Shown here: positions 1 to 8,261 of the stretch, in pieces
Position numbering within the stretch: position 1 is the stretch's first letter
Layout: each line of letters begins with the position of its first letter
From: JBBIPZ01 sp037442505 [NCBI: Deltaproteobacteria bacterium]
Lineage (GTDB): Bacteria > CALINM01
DNA: 64,000 nt
Direction of reading: 5' to 3'
NCBI GenBank assembly: GCA_037442505.1
Contig: JBBIPZ010000007.1
Coordinates: 24,084 to 88,083 of the forward strand
Position numbers and translations under genes: made by a program
The notes under the pieces: generated by a model
The model's input: only the letters and a program-made list of their open reading frames with translations
The model's database searches: none
What the model was told of the DNA's origin: nothing

Positions 1-200
1 GAAATCAAACAGAAATACTTAGAGTTTCTTTGGAAAACTTTAAAGGCAGGGATTATATTGACCTTAGAATTTACTATCTTGACGAAAATGGCAAAGAATG
101 GAAACCAACTAAAAAAGGAGTCACAGTTGCACCTGATAAGCTTGATCAGGTGATTGGCTTTTTTGAAAAAGCCAAGGAAGAACTTGCAAAAAAACAGTAG
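1..200 (+). CDS. PC4/Sub1-like ssDNA-binding protein, 3' end only
   Basis: An open frame (codons in phase with base 3) enters from the left edge and stops with TAG at 198-200, giving about 65 C-terminal residues. It contains LENFKGRDYIDLRIYY, then EWKPTKKGVTV and a helical tail ending in KKQ. This is the arrangement of the PC4 C-terminal domain family (transcriptional coactivator p15): a beta strand pair with the 'RDYIDLRIYY' core, the 'W-KPTKKG' loop and a final helix. Bacterial members are small single-strand nucleic-acid-binding proteins of uncertain role. The start lies outside the window. It is separated from bioB by 152 bp containing a biotin operator, so it is a separate transcription unit. 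Confidence 0.75.
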   Translation, partial: NQTEILRVSLENFKGRDYIDLRIYYLDENGKEWKPTKKGVTVAPDKLDQVIGFFEKAKEELAKKQ

Positions 201-264
201 CACGTATAGAAATTCACTGTCATTACTAAATGTAAGGTTAAACTTTAATTTTTTGTAATAATGA

Positions 265-296
265 TTGTTAACATCTACTTAAATTAAGGTTGACAA
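265..296 (+). promoter_or_regulatory. BirA (biotin repressor) operator
   Basis: TTGTTAACA at 265-273 and GGTTGACAA at 288-296 form an imperfect inverted repeat with a 14-bp spacer. This matches the conserved bacterial BirA signal (TTGTnAACC, 14-16 bp, GGTTnACAA). The right arm contains the TTGACA -35 box of bioB (290-295), so bound BirA should occlude RNA polymerase. Confidence 0.8.
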
Positions 297-317
297 TTCT
301 GTGTGTAATTTATTAAT
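290..317 (+). promoter_or_regulatory. bioB operon promoter
   Basis: TTGACA at 290-295 and TATTAA at 312-317 with a 16-bp spacer (TTAATA at 313-318 gives 17). The predicted start is near 324, followed by an AGGAGG ribosome-binding site at 342-347. The -35 lies inside the BirA operator. Confidence 0.7.
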
Positions 318-352
318 ATGTCTCTTGTTTTAATTAAACACAGGAGGCAGAG

Positions 353-1330
353 ATGTTATCGTATATAGAAAAGTTAAAAAATCAGGTGTTAGAAGGTTAT
401 GAGATAGCTCAATTAGAAGCGCTAAACTTATTTGAAGAGGGAATTAAATCACCATTTTATCTTTTGGCTGCAGCATCAGATATAAGAGAACGATTCAAAG
501 GCAAAAAGATAAATCTCTGTGGCATTGTTAATGCAAAGTCGGGTAGATGTGCGGAAAACTGCAAATTTTGCGCTCAATCATCTTACTATAAAACAGATGC
601 GCCTTCTTATCCATTAATTTCTGCAGATGATATAATCTCACAGGCAAAGGCAGCAAAAGACAACGGAGCGCATATGTTTGGTATCGTTACAAGTGGAACT
701 AAAATTAGTAGTGACGCCGAGTGGGACGAAATTTTTATCGCTGTAAAAGGTATAAAAGAGGCTGGGATTTTACCCTGTGCTTCGCTTGGTATTCTTGACT
801 ATGATAAGGCTCTTGCTTTGAAAGAATCAGGGCTTTTTAGATATCACCATAATTTAGAAACCTCAAAATCTTTTTTCCCAAACATTTGTTCAACACATGA
901 TTATGAAGAAGATGTTAAAACCGTTGAAGCAGCAAAGGCAGCCGGGTTATCCACGTGTTGTGGTGGAATAATAGGTTTAGGCGAGACGATAGAACATCGG
1001 ATAGAATTGGCAATCCTGCTTAGAGAACTTGATGTTGATTCTGTGCCGATAAACATACTCAATCCCATTGTTGGCACACCACTTGAAAATGCAAAAGCTT
1101 TATCTCCTATTGAAATTTTATGTAGTATCGCTATTTTTCGTTTTATTTTGCCCCAAAAAGATATTAAACTATGTGGCGGTAAGGAAAAAAATTTAAGACA
1201 GCTTTTGCCGCTTGGTATTATTGCAGGCTGTAACTCATTAATGACTGGCAACTATCTTACTACTGCAGGGAGGGATACCGCTCTGGATTACGAAATGATT
1301 GCTGACTTAGGGCTTAAGGCTGTTATTTAA
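353..1330 (+). CDS. bioB: Biotin synthase
   Basis: 325 aa, usual length for BioB. This radical SAM enzyme inserts sulfur into dethiobiotin, the last step of biotin synthesis. The radical SAM cysteines are Cys66, Cys70 and Cys73 in GRCAENCKFCAQSS, and the family motif YHHNLETS follows around residues 163-170. The ATG at 353 lies 5 nt after AGGAGG. It is first in the operon bioB-(J/TPR protein)-bioF-bioA-bioD and sits directly behind the BirA operator, so repression by biotinyl-AMP-loaded BirA is expected. No bioC or bioH is seen here, so the pimeloyl source must be encoded elsewhere. Confidence 0.97.
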   Translation: MLSYIEKLKNQVLEGYEIAQLEALNLFEEGIKSPFYLLAAASDIRERFKGKKINLCGIVNAKSGRCAENCKFCAQSSYYKTDAPSYPLISADDIISQAKAAKDNGAHMFGIVTSGTKISSDAEWDEIFIAVKGIKEAGILPCASLGILDYDKALALKESGLFRYHHNLETSKSFFPNICSTHDYEEDVKTVEAAKAAGLSTCCGGIIGLGETIEHRIELAILLRELDVDSVPINILNPIVGTPLENAKALSPIEILCSIAIFRFILPQKDIKLCGGKEKNLRQLLPLGIIAGCNSLMTGNYLTTAGRDTALDYEMIADLGLKAVI

Positions 1331-1342
1331 TGGGGGCAAATT

Positions 1343-3187
1343 ATGATGGCAAAAGGAACGCACAAGATTCTTTATCTTGGTGCAGATGATGTTTTTTTTA
1401 AAGAGCTTCAAGATATTTTTGTAAGTGAACCTGTTTTTTTGGAACATTTTTTAAGAGAGAGTCTTTCTTTTGCTATCCTGCCACAAAAGGATTACTCTGT
1501 CATAATCGTTGACGCAGATTATAAAACCCCACTCACCTTTATAGAAACGCTTAGAGTGATATACAAAGATTTCTTTAAACCTTACATAATGCTTCTTGCT
1601 AAATTGGAACAGGTAAAATCTCTAAAAAATTTGATAAACTTTAAAAACTATCCTGATGATATCTGCCTTAAAAACATCGATAAAAAATGTATTGCAAACC
1701 AGATACTTTTTGGTTGTTCGAGTTCTATATGCACAAAAGATGCTTTATGTAGCGCTGGGGAAATACAAAAAGGCGATTTTAAAGATTTATCTTATGGTAG
1801 TTTGTTGTTCAAGCTTTATAAGGAAAAATTTACTGGGAGACTGATAATAGACAGCTTTTCTGATAGGGCTGTTTTTTCATTTTTAAATGGGGAGCCTGTT
1901 GATATTAAATTCAACAGGATACTATTTACATTGGGAAGGATATTGCTAAGGCGTGGCCTTTTAGATGAAGAGACATATTTAAAATCTATGGAGTATATGA
2001 ATGAAAAAAATATTAGGCATGGCGATGCATTGGTTGAGATGGGTATACTTTCAACATCAACAATAGTTGATATGATTGAAGAGCAGTATAAAGAAAAATT
2101 GATGTTTTTCTTCTCAAAATTTAATGGCAATTTTTTGCTTGTCCAGAGTGATGTTGAGTTTACTATTCACCCGAAAGTGGACGTCTTTAATCTAATTTAT
2201 GCAGGCGTAATGCAGTATTGTTCTGCTAAATATCTTACAGAGAAGTTTTTACTATATAAAAATAAATTCGTTGCATTAACTGAAAACTTTACACTCTTTA
2301 ATAAAAAACTCCCATTTACGGAGAATGAGCATCTACTGTTATCAAGATTAGAGTCTGCACCAGAATTGATAGAAGTTTTTGAAAGCACGTCACTCGATTT
2401 AACTCATATTTTAAAACTTTTCGAGATAATCACAATTTGTGAGATGGCAAAATTTGCTGATACTAAAGCAGATGCATTGGAGATTACTAAATGGACACAG
2501 CCAAAGATGATAGAATTAAAAAATAAGATTAATGCTGATTATATGAGTCTTAAAGAAAAAAACTATTATGAAGTGTTAGGATTAAAACAGGATTGTGATA
2601 ACTCGGAGATAAAAAAACGTTACTTTGAGAAGGTGAAAAATTACCATCCTGATACTTACAATCATTTGGGATTGGACAAGGATTTGATGTCTAAGGTAAA
2701 TGAAATGTTCCAGTTGATACAGATAGCTTATCAAACTCTCTCAAATCAAGAATCAAGAAAAAATTATGATGCTATAATATCTTCAACTTTTGTGAACGAA
2801 GCGATGAAGAAGAGTAGTGACATTATCAATGCAGAGATTGCATTTAAAAAAGGAGAGTTCTTATTTAAGAAAAGAAATTATAAGGATGCAGAAGGCTACT
2901 TTAGAACAGCTGTAAATCTTTATTGGAAAGAACCAGAATATCTAATTAGCCTTGCTGTTACCCTGATGTTTATTGATAATAAAAAAATAGAAAAGCTGGA
3001 AGAAGCGAAATCTCTGCTCGAAAAGGCTATTTATATTAACCCTTATTATGACAAGTCTTATCATTATCTTGGTATTTTTTATAAACTTACCGGAAATACA
3101 GCTGAGGCAAAGGCTTGCTTAAAAAAGGCGGTTGAGCTAAACCCTTCAAACAAAGAAGCGATCATGGAGTTAAAAAGCCTTGAGTAG
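1343..3187 (+). CDS. Receiver-like/DUF4388/J-domain/TPR protein inside the biotin operon
   Basis: 614 aa with no signal peptide. Residues 1-100 resemble a degenerate receiver fold (VIIVDADY at about 53-60). Residues about 145-290 resemble the DUF4388/PATAN module (FTGRLIID, FLNGEPVDIKF, LGRILLRRGLLDEE). Residues about 407-476 are a J-domain with the HPD triad at 435-437, so it can be expected to stimulate a DnaK-type ATPase. Residues about 497-614 are TPR-like helices. It begins 12 nt after bioB, and its end overlaps bioF by 8 bp, so it is co-transcribed with biotin genes although no part looks enzymatic. Its function is unknown; recruitment of DnaK to a client is inference. Two ATGs lie at 1343 and 1346 behind a GGGGG; either could be used. 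Confidence 0.8.
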   Translation: MMAKGTHKILYLGADDVFFKELQDIFVSEPVFLEHFLRESLSFAILPQKDYSVIIVDADYKTPLTFIETLRVIYKDFFKPYIMLLAKLEQVKSLKNLINFKNYPDDICLKNIDKKCIANQILFGCSSSICTKDALCSAGEIQKGDFKDLSYGSLLFKLYKEKFTGRLIIDSFSDRAVFSFLNGEPVDIKFNRILFTLGRILLRRGLLDEETYLKSMEYMNEKNIRHGDALVEMGILSTSTIVDMIEEQYKEKLMFFFSKFNGNFLLVQSDVEFTIHPKVDVFNLIYAGVMQYCSAKYLTEKFLLYKNKFVALTENFTLFNKKLPFTENEHLLLSRLESAPELIEVFESTSLDLTHILKLFEIITICEMAKFADTKADALEITKWTQPKMIELKNKINADYMSLKEKNYYEVLGLKQDCDNSEIKKRYFEKVKNYHPDTYNHLGLDKDLMSKVNEMFQLIQIAYQTLSNQESRKNYDAIISSTFVNEAMKKSSDIINAEIAFKKGEFLFKKRNYKDAEGYFRTAVNLYWKEPEYLISLAVTLMFIDNKKIEKLEEAKSLLEKAIYINPYYDKSYHYLGIFYKLTGNTAEAKACLKKAVELNPSNKEAIMELKSLE

Positions 3188-4349
3188 TTTTGAAATTCAG
3201 ATACGAGAAGAACTTGAAAGTTTATCTGCTGATGGGCTTTTGCGAACTGTTGATAGTATTGAAACAGGGTGTTTTTCTCAAATCACGATTGATGGGCAAA
3301 CATTTCTAAATTTTTGCTCAAATAATTATCTTGCTCTAAATGGACATCCTTATATCGCAAATGCAATGAAAAAAGCAATTGATCTTTGGGGAACATCCTG
3401 TTCTGCATCAAGATTAATTGTTGGCAGTATTAAACTTTTTGAAGAGGCTGAAGAGCGCTTAGCTGGTTTTAAAAGAAAAGAAGCTGCTTTAATCTTCCCT
3501 TCAGGGTATCAAGCCAATGTCTCGGTTATTGCTACCCTGGCATCGTCTGAAGATAACATATTTAGTGATCAGCTAAATCATGCAAGCATTATTGATGGTT
3601 GTAAGTTAAGCAGGGCAAAATTATCTATTTATAGACATAGAGATGTAAACAACTTAGAAGATTTGTTAAAAAATTCAAAATCAAGAAGAAAGATTATCGT
3701 AACAGATGGTGTCTTTAGTATGGATGGTGATATTGCTCCTCTTAAAGAGATAAGCGAGCTTGCAGACAGGTACGATGCAGTAGTTATTGTTGATGATGCT
3801 CATGCAACAGGTGTTTTGGGAAAGGACGGTAAAGGCACATTAGAACTGTTTGACTTACAACAAAAGAAAAACATAATGGTGTTGGGTACAGGAGGGAAGG
3901 CCTTAGGCGTTGGTGGAGCATTTTTTTGTTGTCCTGACTATATAAAGCAGTATCTGATCAATAAATCGAGAGGTTTTATTTACACTACTGCCACTGTTCC
4001 TGCAATTCCCGCCGGGCTTATGGCTTCCTTGGATGTAATAGTTAATGAACCAGATAGACGAAAAAGACTACATGAGCTGTCTAATTATTTTCATCAGAGA
4101 TTAAAGGCAGAAGGATTTATGACTTCCAAAACACCTTCCCATATATTGCCACTAATTATTGGAGACAATCAAAAGGTAATAGATATGGCATTGATTCTAA
4201 GAAAAAACGGCATATATGTTAAACCTATTAGATTTCCTACCGTCCCAAAGGGCACCGAGCGAATAAGATTTAGCCTGACCTCACATCACACAAAAGAAGA
4301 TGTTGATAAGGTTATTGACATAATAAAATCATATATTTTATTGCGTTAA
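3180..4349 (+). CDS. bioF: 8-amino-7-oxononanoate synthase
   Basis: 389 aa PLP enzyme of the alpha-oxoamine synthase family, which condenses pimeloyl-CoA or pimeloyl-ACP with alanine. VDDAHATGVLG holds the PLP-ring Asp and His. The Schiff-base lysine is Lys240 in GTGGKALG. The start is TTG at 3180, which overlaps the preceding stop; GGAG at 3167-3170 is a plausible ribosome-binding site. No better ATG precedes the conserved N-terminal block. It is third in the biotin operon, 11 nt before bioA. Confidence 0.93.
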   Translation: MSSFEIQIREELESLSADGLLRTVDSIETGCFSQITIDGQTFLNFCSNNYLALNGHPYIANAMKKAIDLWGTSCSASRLIVGSIKLFEEAEERLAGFKRKEAALIFPSGYQANVSVIATLASSEDNIFSDQLNHASIIDGCKLSRAKLSIYRHRDVNNLEDLLKNSKSRRKIIVTDGVFSMDGDIAPLKEISELADRYDAVVIVDDAHATGVLGKDGKGTLELFDLQQKKNIMVLGTGGKALGVGGAFFCCPDYIKQYLINKSRGFIYTTATVPAIPAGLMASLDVIVNEPDRRKRLHELSNYFHQRLKAEGFMTSKTPSHILPLIIGDNQKVIDMALILRKNGIYVKPIRFPTVPKGTERIRFSLTSHHTKEDVDKVIDIIKSYILLR

Positions 4350-4360
4350 AAGAGGTTGTT

Positions 4361-5704
4361 ATGAATATTAGAGAGAAAGATAAAGCGTATCTATGGCATC
4401 CATTTACGCAAATGAGAGATTGGTTGAGTGAAGAACCACTTGTTATCGAAAGAGGTGTGGGTAACTATCTTATTGATGATAAAGGAAATAAATATCTCGA
4501 TGGCGTTTCTTCATTATGGGTAACTGTTCATGGACATAATCATCCTAAGATTAATGAGGCGATAAAAAATCAACTTGACAAAATTGCACATTCTACAATG
4601 CTTGGGCTTACCAATCCCAAAGCGGTAGATTTGGCGGAAAAACTTATAAGTATAGTGCCTATGGGATTGAGAAGGGTGTTTTATTCCGACAACGGTTCCA
4701 CATCAGTTGAGATTGCTTTAAAGATGGCTTTTCAGTATTTTCAACACAAAGGTAAGTTGTCCCGTACTAAATTTGCGTATCTAAGTAATGCCTATCATGG
4801 AGATACTATTGGAGCTGTGAGCGTAGGTGGGATAGAACTTTTTCACAGCACATTTAAGCCCTTACTTTTTGAAGGTTTCAAATTGCCATCACCTTATTGT
4901 TACCGTTGTGAGCTTGGTAAAGATAGAGAAAATTGCGGAAAAGACTGTTTGAAGAAAACTAAAGAGATACTTGAGAAAAACAGAGAAAAAATTGCAGCAT
5001 TAATTATGGAGCCTCTTGTGCAGGGTGCTGCTGGAATGATAACACAGCCAGAAGGGTATCTAAGAGAAATAGCGGATATTTGTAAAGAAAACAATATACT
5101 ATTGATACTCGATGAAGTTGCTACAGGCTTTGGTAGAACTGGCAAGATGTTTGCCTGCCAACACGAAGATGTTACGCCCGATTTCCTTTGTGTTTCTAAA
5201 GGTATAACAGGCGGTTATCTGCCACTTGCAGCTACCATAACGACAGAAGATGTCTTCAATGCGTTTTTAGGGGAATATAGCGAGTTTAAGACATTTTTTC
5301 ATGGACATACATATACTGGAAACCCTTTAGCGTGCGCCGCAGCTATAGCAAATTTAGAGTTGTTCAACACTGAACACACTTTAGAAAAAATGCAGGATAA
5401 CATATCGTTTTTTGCGAAAAAGTTGGAGATGTTTAAGTCATATAAATATGTTGGTGAAGTGAGACAGCGCGGATATATGGTTGGCATAGAGATCGTAAAA
5501 GACAAACGAACAAAAGAGATGTTTCCTGTAGAAGACAAAGTTTGTATAAAAATCTCTGCAAAGGCAAGGGATTTTAATATTATCACGCGCCCCTTGGGTA
5601 ATGTTCTTGTAATGATGCCACCGCTTGGTATTACAAAACAGGAGATAGAAATTTTATGCGAAGGTATCTACAATAGTATGCTTATGATTCTGGAGAAAAG
5701 ATGA
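4361..5704 (+). CDS. bioA: Adenosylmethionine-8-amino-7-oxononanoate aminotransferase
   Basis: 447 aa class III aminotransferase that makes 7,8-diaminopelargonate using SAM as amino donor. PLP features are SDNGSTSVEIALK, LDEVATGFGRTGKMF and the Schiff-base Lys280 in SKGITGGYLPLA; HGHTYTGNPLACAAA is typical of BioA. A four-cysteine loop (Cys180, 183, 192, 196) is present, as in many BioA of this type. Its end overlaps bioD by 4 bp (ATGA), indicating translational coupling. Confidence 0.95.
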   Translation: MNIREKDKAYLWHPFTQMRDWLSEEPLVIERGVGNYLIDDKGNKYLDGVSSLWVTVHGHNHPKINEAIKNQLDKIAHSTMLGLTNPKAVDLAEKLISIVPMGLRRVFYSDNGSTSVEIALKMAFQYFQHKGKLSRTKFAYLSNAYHGDTIGAVSVGGIELFHSTFKPLLFEGFKLPSPYCYRCELGKDRENCGKDCLKKTKEILEKNREKIAALIMEPLVQGAAGMITQPEGYLREIADICKENNILLILDEVATGFGRTGKMFACQHEDVTPDFLCVSKGITGGYLPLAATITTEDVFNAFLGEYSEFKTFFHGHTYTGNPLACAAAIANLELFNTEHTLEKMQDNISFFAKKLEMFKSYKYVGEVRQRGYMVGIEIVKDKRTKEMFPVEDKVCIKISAKARDFNIITRPLGNVLVMMPPLGITKQEIEILCEGIYNSMLMILEKR

Positions 5705-6348
5705 GATACTTCGTTACTGGAACTGATACTGGTGTCGGCAAAACGTATGTTTTATCGTTAATTCTCAAATTTTTTATTGCAAACGGTTATTATCCATCTG
5801 TGATGAAACCTATAGAGACAGGATGTAGTACATATAAAGGCGAACTTATTCCAGAAGATGGTTTGCAGCTTTCTGATATTGTTAAAATGAGCAACCAGTT
5901 AGATAAGGTTGTGCCTTATAGATTTGAGACACCAGTAGCACCTTATGTTGCATCACTTTTAGAAAATAAAGAGATAGATTTAAATAACATAAAACAGCTT
6001 TCTGATAATCTCAAAGAGCCTTTATTTGTAGAAGGAGCTGGTGGACTAATGGTACCTATCAAGAGAAATTTTTTTATGATAGACCTTGTAAACTATTTAA
6101 ATCTTGAAGTGATATTTATTTCTCCACTTCGCTTAGGAACAATAAATCAGACGCTGCTGAATATAGAAGCAATGGAAAGGCGTAACCTTAAGATAAAAGG
6201 CATAATTCTAAACGATACAGACGGTATAGTAACACCAGCAACAAGAACAAACCCTGAGGTATTAAAAGAGCTTCAACCTTATCCTGTAATTGCGGTTGTG
6301 CCTTACAAATGTTTAGCTTTACCTGATTTTTCTGCATTGTTGCGGTAA
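5701..6348 (+). CDS. bioD: Dethiobiotin synthetase
   Basis: 215 aa, typical for BioD. It closes the ureido ring of dethiobiotin with CO2 and ATP. The P-loop is GTDTGVGKT at residues 6-14. MKPIETGC and VEGAGGLMVPI are the substrate-binding and catalytic segments. The start ATG overlaps the bioA stop. Last gene of the biotin operon; no convincing terminator hairpin is visible in the 88 bp that follow. Confidence 0.95.
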   Translation: MRYFVTGTDTGVGKTYVLSLILKFFIANGYYPSVMKPIETGCSTYKGELIPEDGLQLSDIVKMSNQLDKVVPYRFETPVAPYVASLLENKEIDLNNIKQLSDNLKEPLFVEGAGGLMVPIKRNFFMIDLVNYLNLEVIFISPLRLGTINQTLLNIEAMERRNLKIKGIILNDTDGIVTPATRTNPEVLKELQPYPVIAVVPYKCLALPDFSALLR

Positions 6349-6401
6349 TAAAAATAATTTCCTTTAAAAAAATATAATTTTCTTGTTGTGAAAATGGCTT
6401 C

Positions 6402-6429
6402 TTGACAATTCATCTTTTTTTGCTATTAA
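6402..6429 (+). promoter_or_regulatory. Promoter of the CO dehydrogenase operon (leaderless type)
   Basis: TTGACA at 6402-6407, 16-bp spacer, extended -10 TGC-TATTAA with the hexamer at 6424-6429. Only 7 nt separate the hexamer from the ATG at 6437, so transcription should start at or next to the start codon. No Shine-Dalgarno fits. Confidence 0.7.
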
Positions 6430-6436
6430 TAACATT

Positions 6437-7645
6437 ATGCATCTGGTAATAATTGGTTTAAGTGCCGCAGGTCTTACTGCTTTGGATACACTTGTAAAAC
6501 ATGCTAAGGACTGTAAAATAACAGTAGTTACAGAAGAACGATATGAACCATATTCACGCTGTCTTCTAACTAACTATCTTGGCACAGAAATTGGACTTGG
6601 TAACCTTTTTATTTCTAACTCATCATTGTATCCTGCTAATGTAAAATGTATTTTTGGTAAAAAAGTAGTTAGTATTGATAAAGATTCTAAAAAGCTGATA
6701 CTGGGCGATGGTAGTTTTATTTTTTACGATAAGTTATTACTTGCTACTGGTGCTGAACCCATTAAACCAGCTTATGCACTTAAAGCTAAAAGAGTGTTTA
6801 CGTTAAGACGCATTCAGGATGTTAGCAAAATTTGCGAAAAACTCAACGATAAGGCGATAGTATTGGGTGGTGGATTTGTAGGGATAAAAACCGCTTATGG
6901 GTTGCTTGAAAGGGATGTTAGGGTAAATCTTGTTATTTCATCTGCATATCCGTTATCAATGATACTTGATGAAGAATTGGGAAAGATTGTCGAAAGAGAG
7001 TTAAAGGATCTTGGAATATCGGTGTTTACAAATAGCGATGTTGTTGAAATTGCAAAAAAGCCCAATGGCATTTATGCTGTTTTATCGTCAAACAAAACAT
7101 TAGAGAGCGATGTGGTCATTGTGGGAAAAGGCGTCACGCCAAGAATAGAACTTGCAGAATCTGCTGGTGTTGCGATTAATAAAGGAATCCTTGTAAACAG
7201 CTTTTTAGAGACATCAGTAAAAGATATCTTTGCTGCAGGGGATTGTGTTGAGGCATATGATATCACAAGGAAAGATAATTTTATTAACGCAATCTGGCCA
7301 AATGCTGTAGAACAGGGCTATTATGCCGCAATGAATATGTTAGGTAACTGCTTGAGTTATTCAGGCAGCATAGGTTGTAACAGTTTAAAGACTAAAACGT
7401 TTCATTTAATTACTGCAGGGATTCTAAAAGGTAAGGATGTAAAGACATATAGACATTATGTGGCATCAAAAAAACAGCTTCGTGAAGTTGCTTTTATTGA
7501 TGACATACCAGTAGGAATGGCATTTTTAAATTCATTTGAAGACGCAGGTGTGCTAGTTAATTTGATTAAAAGGGGAGAGCCTATCAATTGTTTTCCCGAA
7601 CAGTTAGTTAACGGAGAATATAATTTACTGCAAAACTTATTTTAG
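6437..7645 (+). CDS. FAD/NAD(P)-dependent oxidoreductase associated with CO dehydrogenase
   Basis: 402 aa pyridine nucleotide-disulfide oxidoreductase family protein. The FAD-binding motif GLSAAGLTALD begins at residue 7. A second Rossmann motif VLGGGFVGIKTA lies in the middle, followed by the FAD motif IFAAGDCVEAYD. There is no redox-active CxxxxC pair, as in NADH oxidase/rubredoxin reductase relatives. It precedes cooF and cooS. CooS-CooF-flavin oxidoreductase clusters are known, and the flavoprotein is proposed to pass CO-derived electrons from ferredoxin to NAD(P) or to act in oxidant defence. The start is fixed because the dinucleotide fold begins immediately; the mRNA appears leaderless. 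Confidence 0.85.
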   Translation: MHLVIIGLSAAGLTALDTLVKHAKDCKITVVTEERYEPYSRCLLTNYLGTEIGLGNLFISNSSLYPANVKCIFGKKVVSIDKDSKKLILGDGSFIFYDKLLLATGAEPIKPAYALKAKRVFTLRRIQDVSKICEKLNDKAIVLGGGFVGIKTAYGLLERDVRVNLVISSAYPLSMILDEELGKIVERELKDLGISVFTNSDVVEIAKKPNGIYAVLSSNKTLESDVVIVGKGVTPRIELAESAGVAINKGILVNSFLETSVKDIFAAGDCVEAYDITRKDNFINAIWPNAVEQGYYAAMNMLGNCLSYSGSIGCNSLKTKTFHLITAGILKGKDVKTYRHYVASKKQLREVAFIDDIPVGMAFLNSFEDAGVLVNLIKRGEPINCFPEQLVNGEYNLLQNLF

Positions 7646-7656
7646 AGGTGATTTTT

Positions 7657-8256
7657 ATGAAAACAGTTATAGTTAAACCCGAACGTTGTTTAGGTTGTTT
7701 GCAGTGCAGATTTGCATGTGCAGTGGCACATTCAAGGTCGAAGGATAGCTACACAGCTATCCGAGAAACACCTTTATCAAAACCAAGAATTCATATCGGA
7801 CTTTTTAAAAACGCATCTCCCTTCCCAAACAAGTGTCGTCATTGTGATCCGGCACCATGTGAGAGGGCTTGTATAACAAGGGCAATTTATCGTAACGAAG
7901 AGAAAAATATTGTCCTTATAGATCCTACACGCTGTATCAATTGTGGTATGTGTGCAATGGCATGCCCATTTGGTGTTGTGAGGTATCATGTCCAATTTAA
8001 CAACAAGCTTGCTGCGCATAAGTGTGATCAATGTATTTTGAGACAAAGCGAAGGAAATGTGCCAGCTTGTGTAGAATCCTGCAAGGTAGGAGCGCTCGTA
8101 TTTGGTGAAATTAATCATGAAATGGATAAAGAAACTGCTAAAGTTGCAGAACTTGTATGGTTAGGCATCCGTGATAAAACTGAAAAAAGTGATGATGGCT
8201 TTAACACTTTAAAAGATTATAAAGCAAAATTAATTGAGATTGCCAGAAGGAGGTAG
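7657..8256 (+). CDS. cooF: CooF-type 4Fe-4S ferredoxin subunit
   Basis: 199 aa iron-sulfur protein with sixteen cysteines in four ferredoxin-like groups: CLGCLQCRFAC, CRHCDPAPCERAC, CINCGMCAMAC followed by P, and CDQCILRQSEGNVPAC with a final ESC. This is the CooF/HycB/DmsB-like electron-transfer architecture. It accepts electrons from CooS, encoded 5 nt downstream. I use the ATG at 7657, 6 nt after GAGGTG (7645-7650), rather than the upstream in-frame GTG at 7648 that lies inside that ribosome-binding site. Confidence 0.93.
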   Translation: MKTVIVKPERCLGCLQCRFACAVAHSRSKDSYTAIRETPLSKPRIHIGLFKNASPFPNKCRHCDPAPCERACITRAIYRNEEKNIVLIDPTRCINCGMCAMACPFGVVRYHVQFNNKLAAHKCDQCILRQSEGNVPACVESCKVGALVFGEINHEMDKETAKVAELVWLGIRDKTEKSDDGFNTLKDYKAKLIEIARRR

Positions 8257-8261
8257 AGCAC

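Noticed and set aside
1072-1087. TGGCAC-N5-TTGAA, resembling a sigma-54 promoter
   Set aside because: It lies inside bioB and lacks the required GC of the -12 element; no regulated gene begins downstream.
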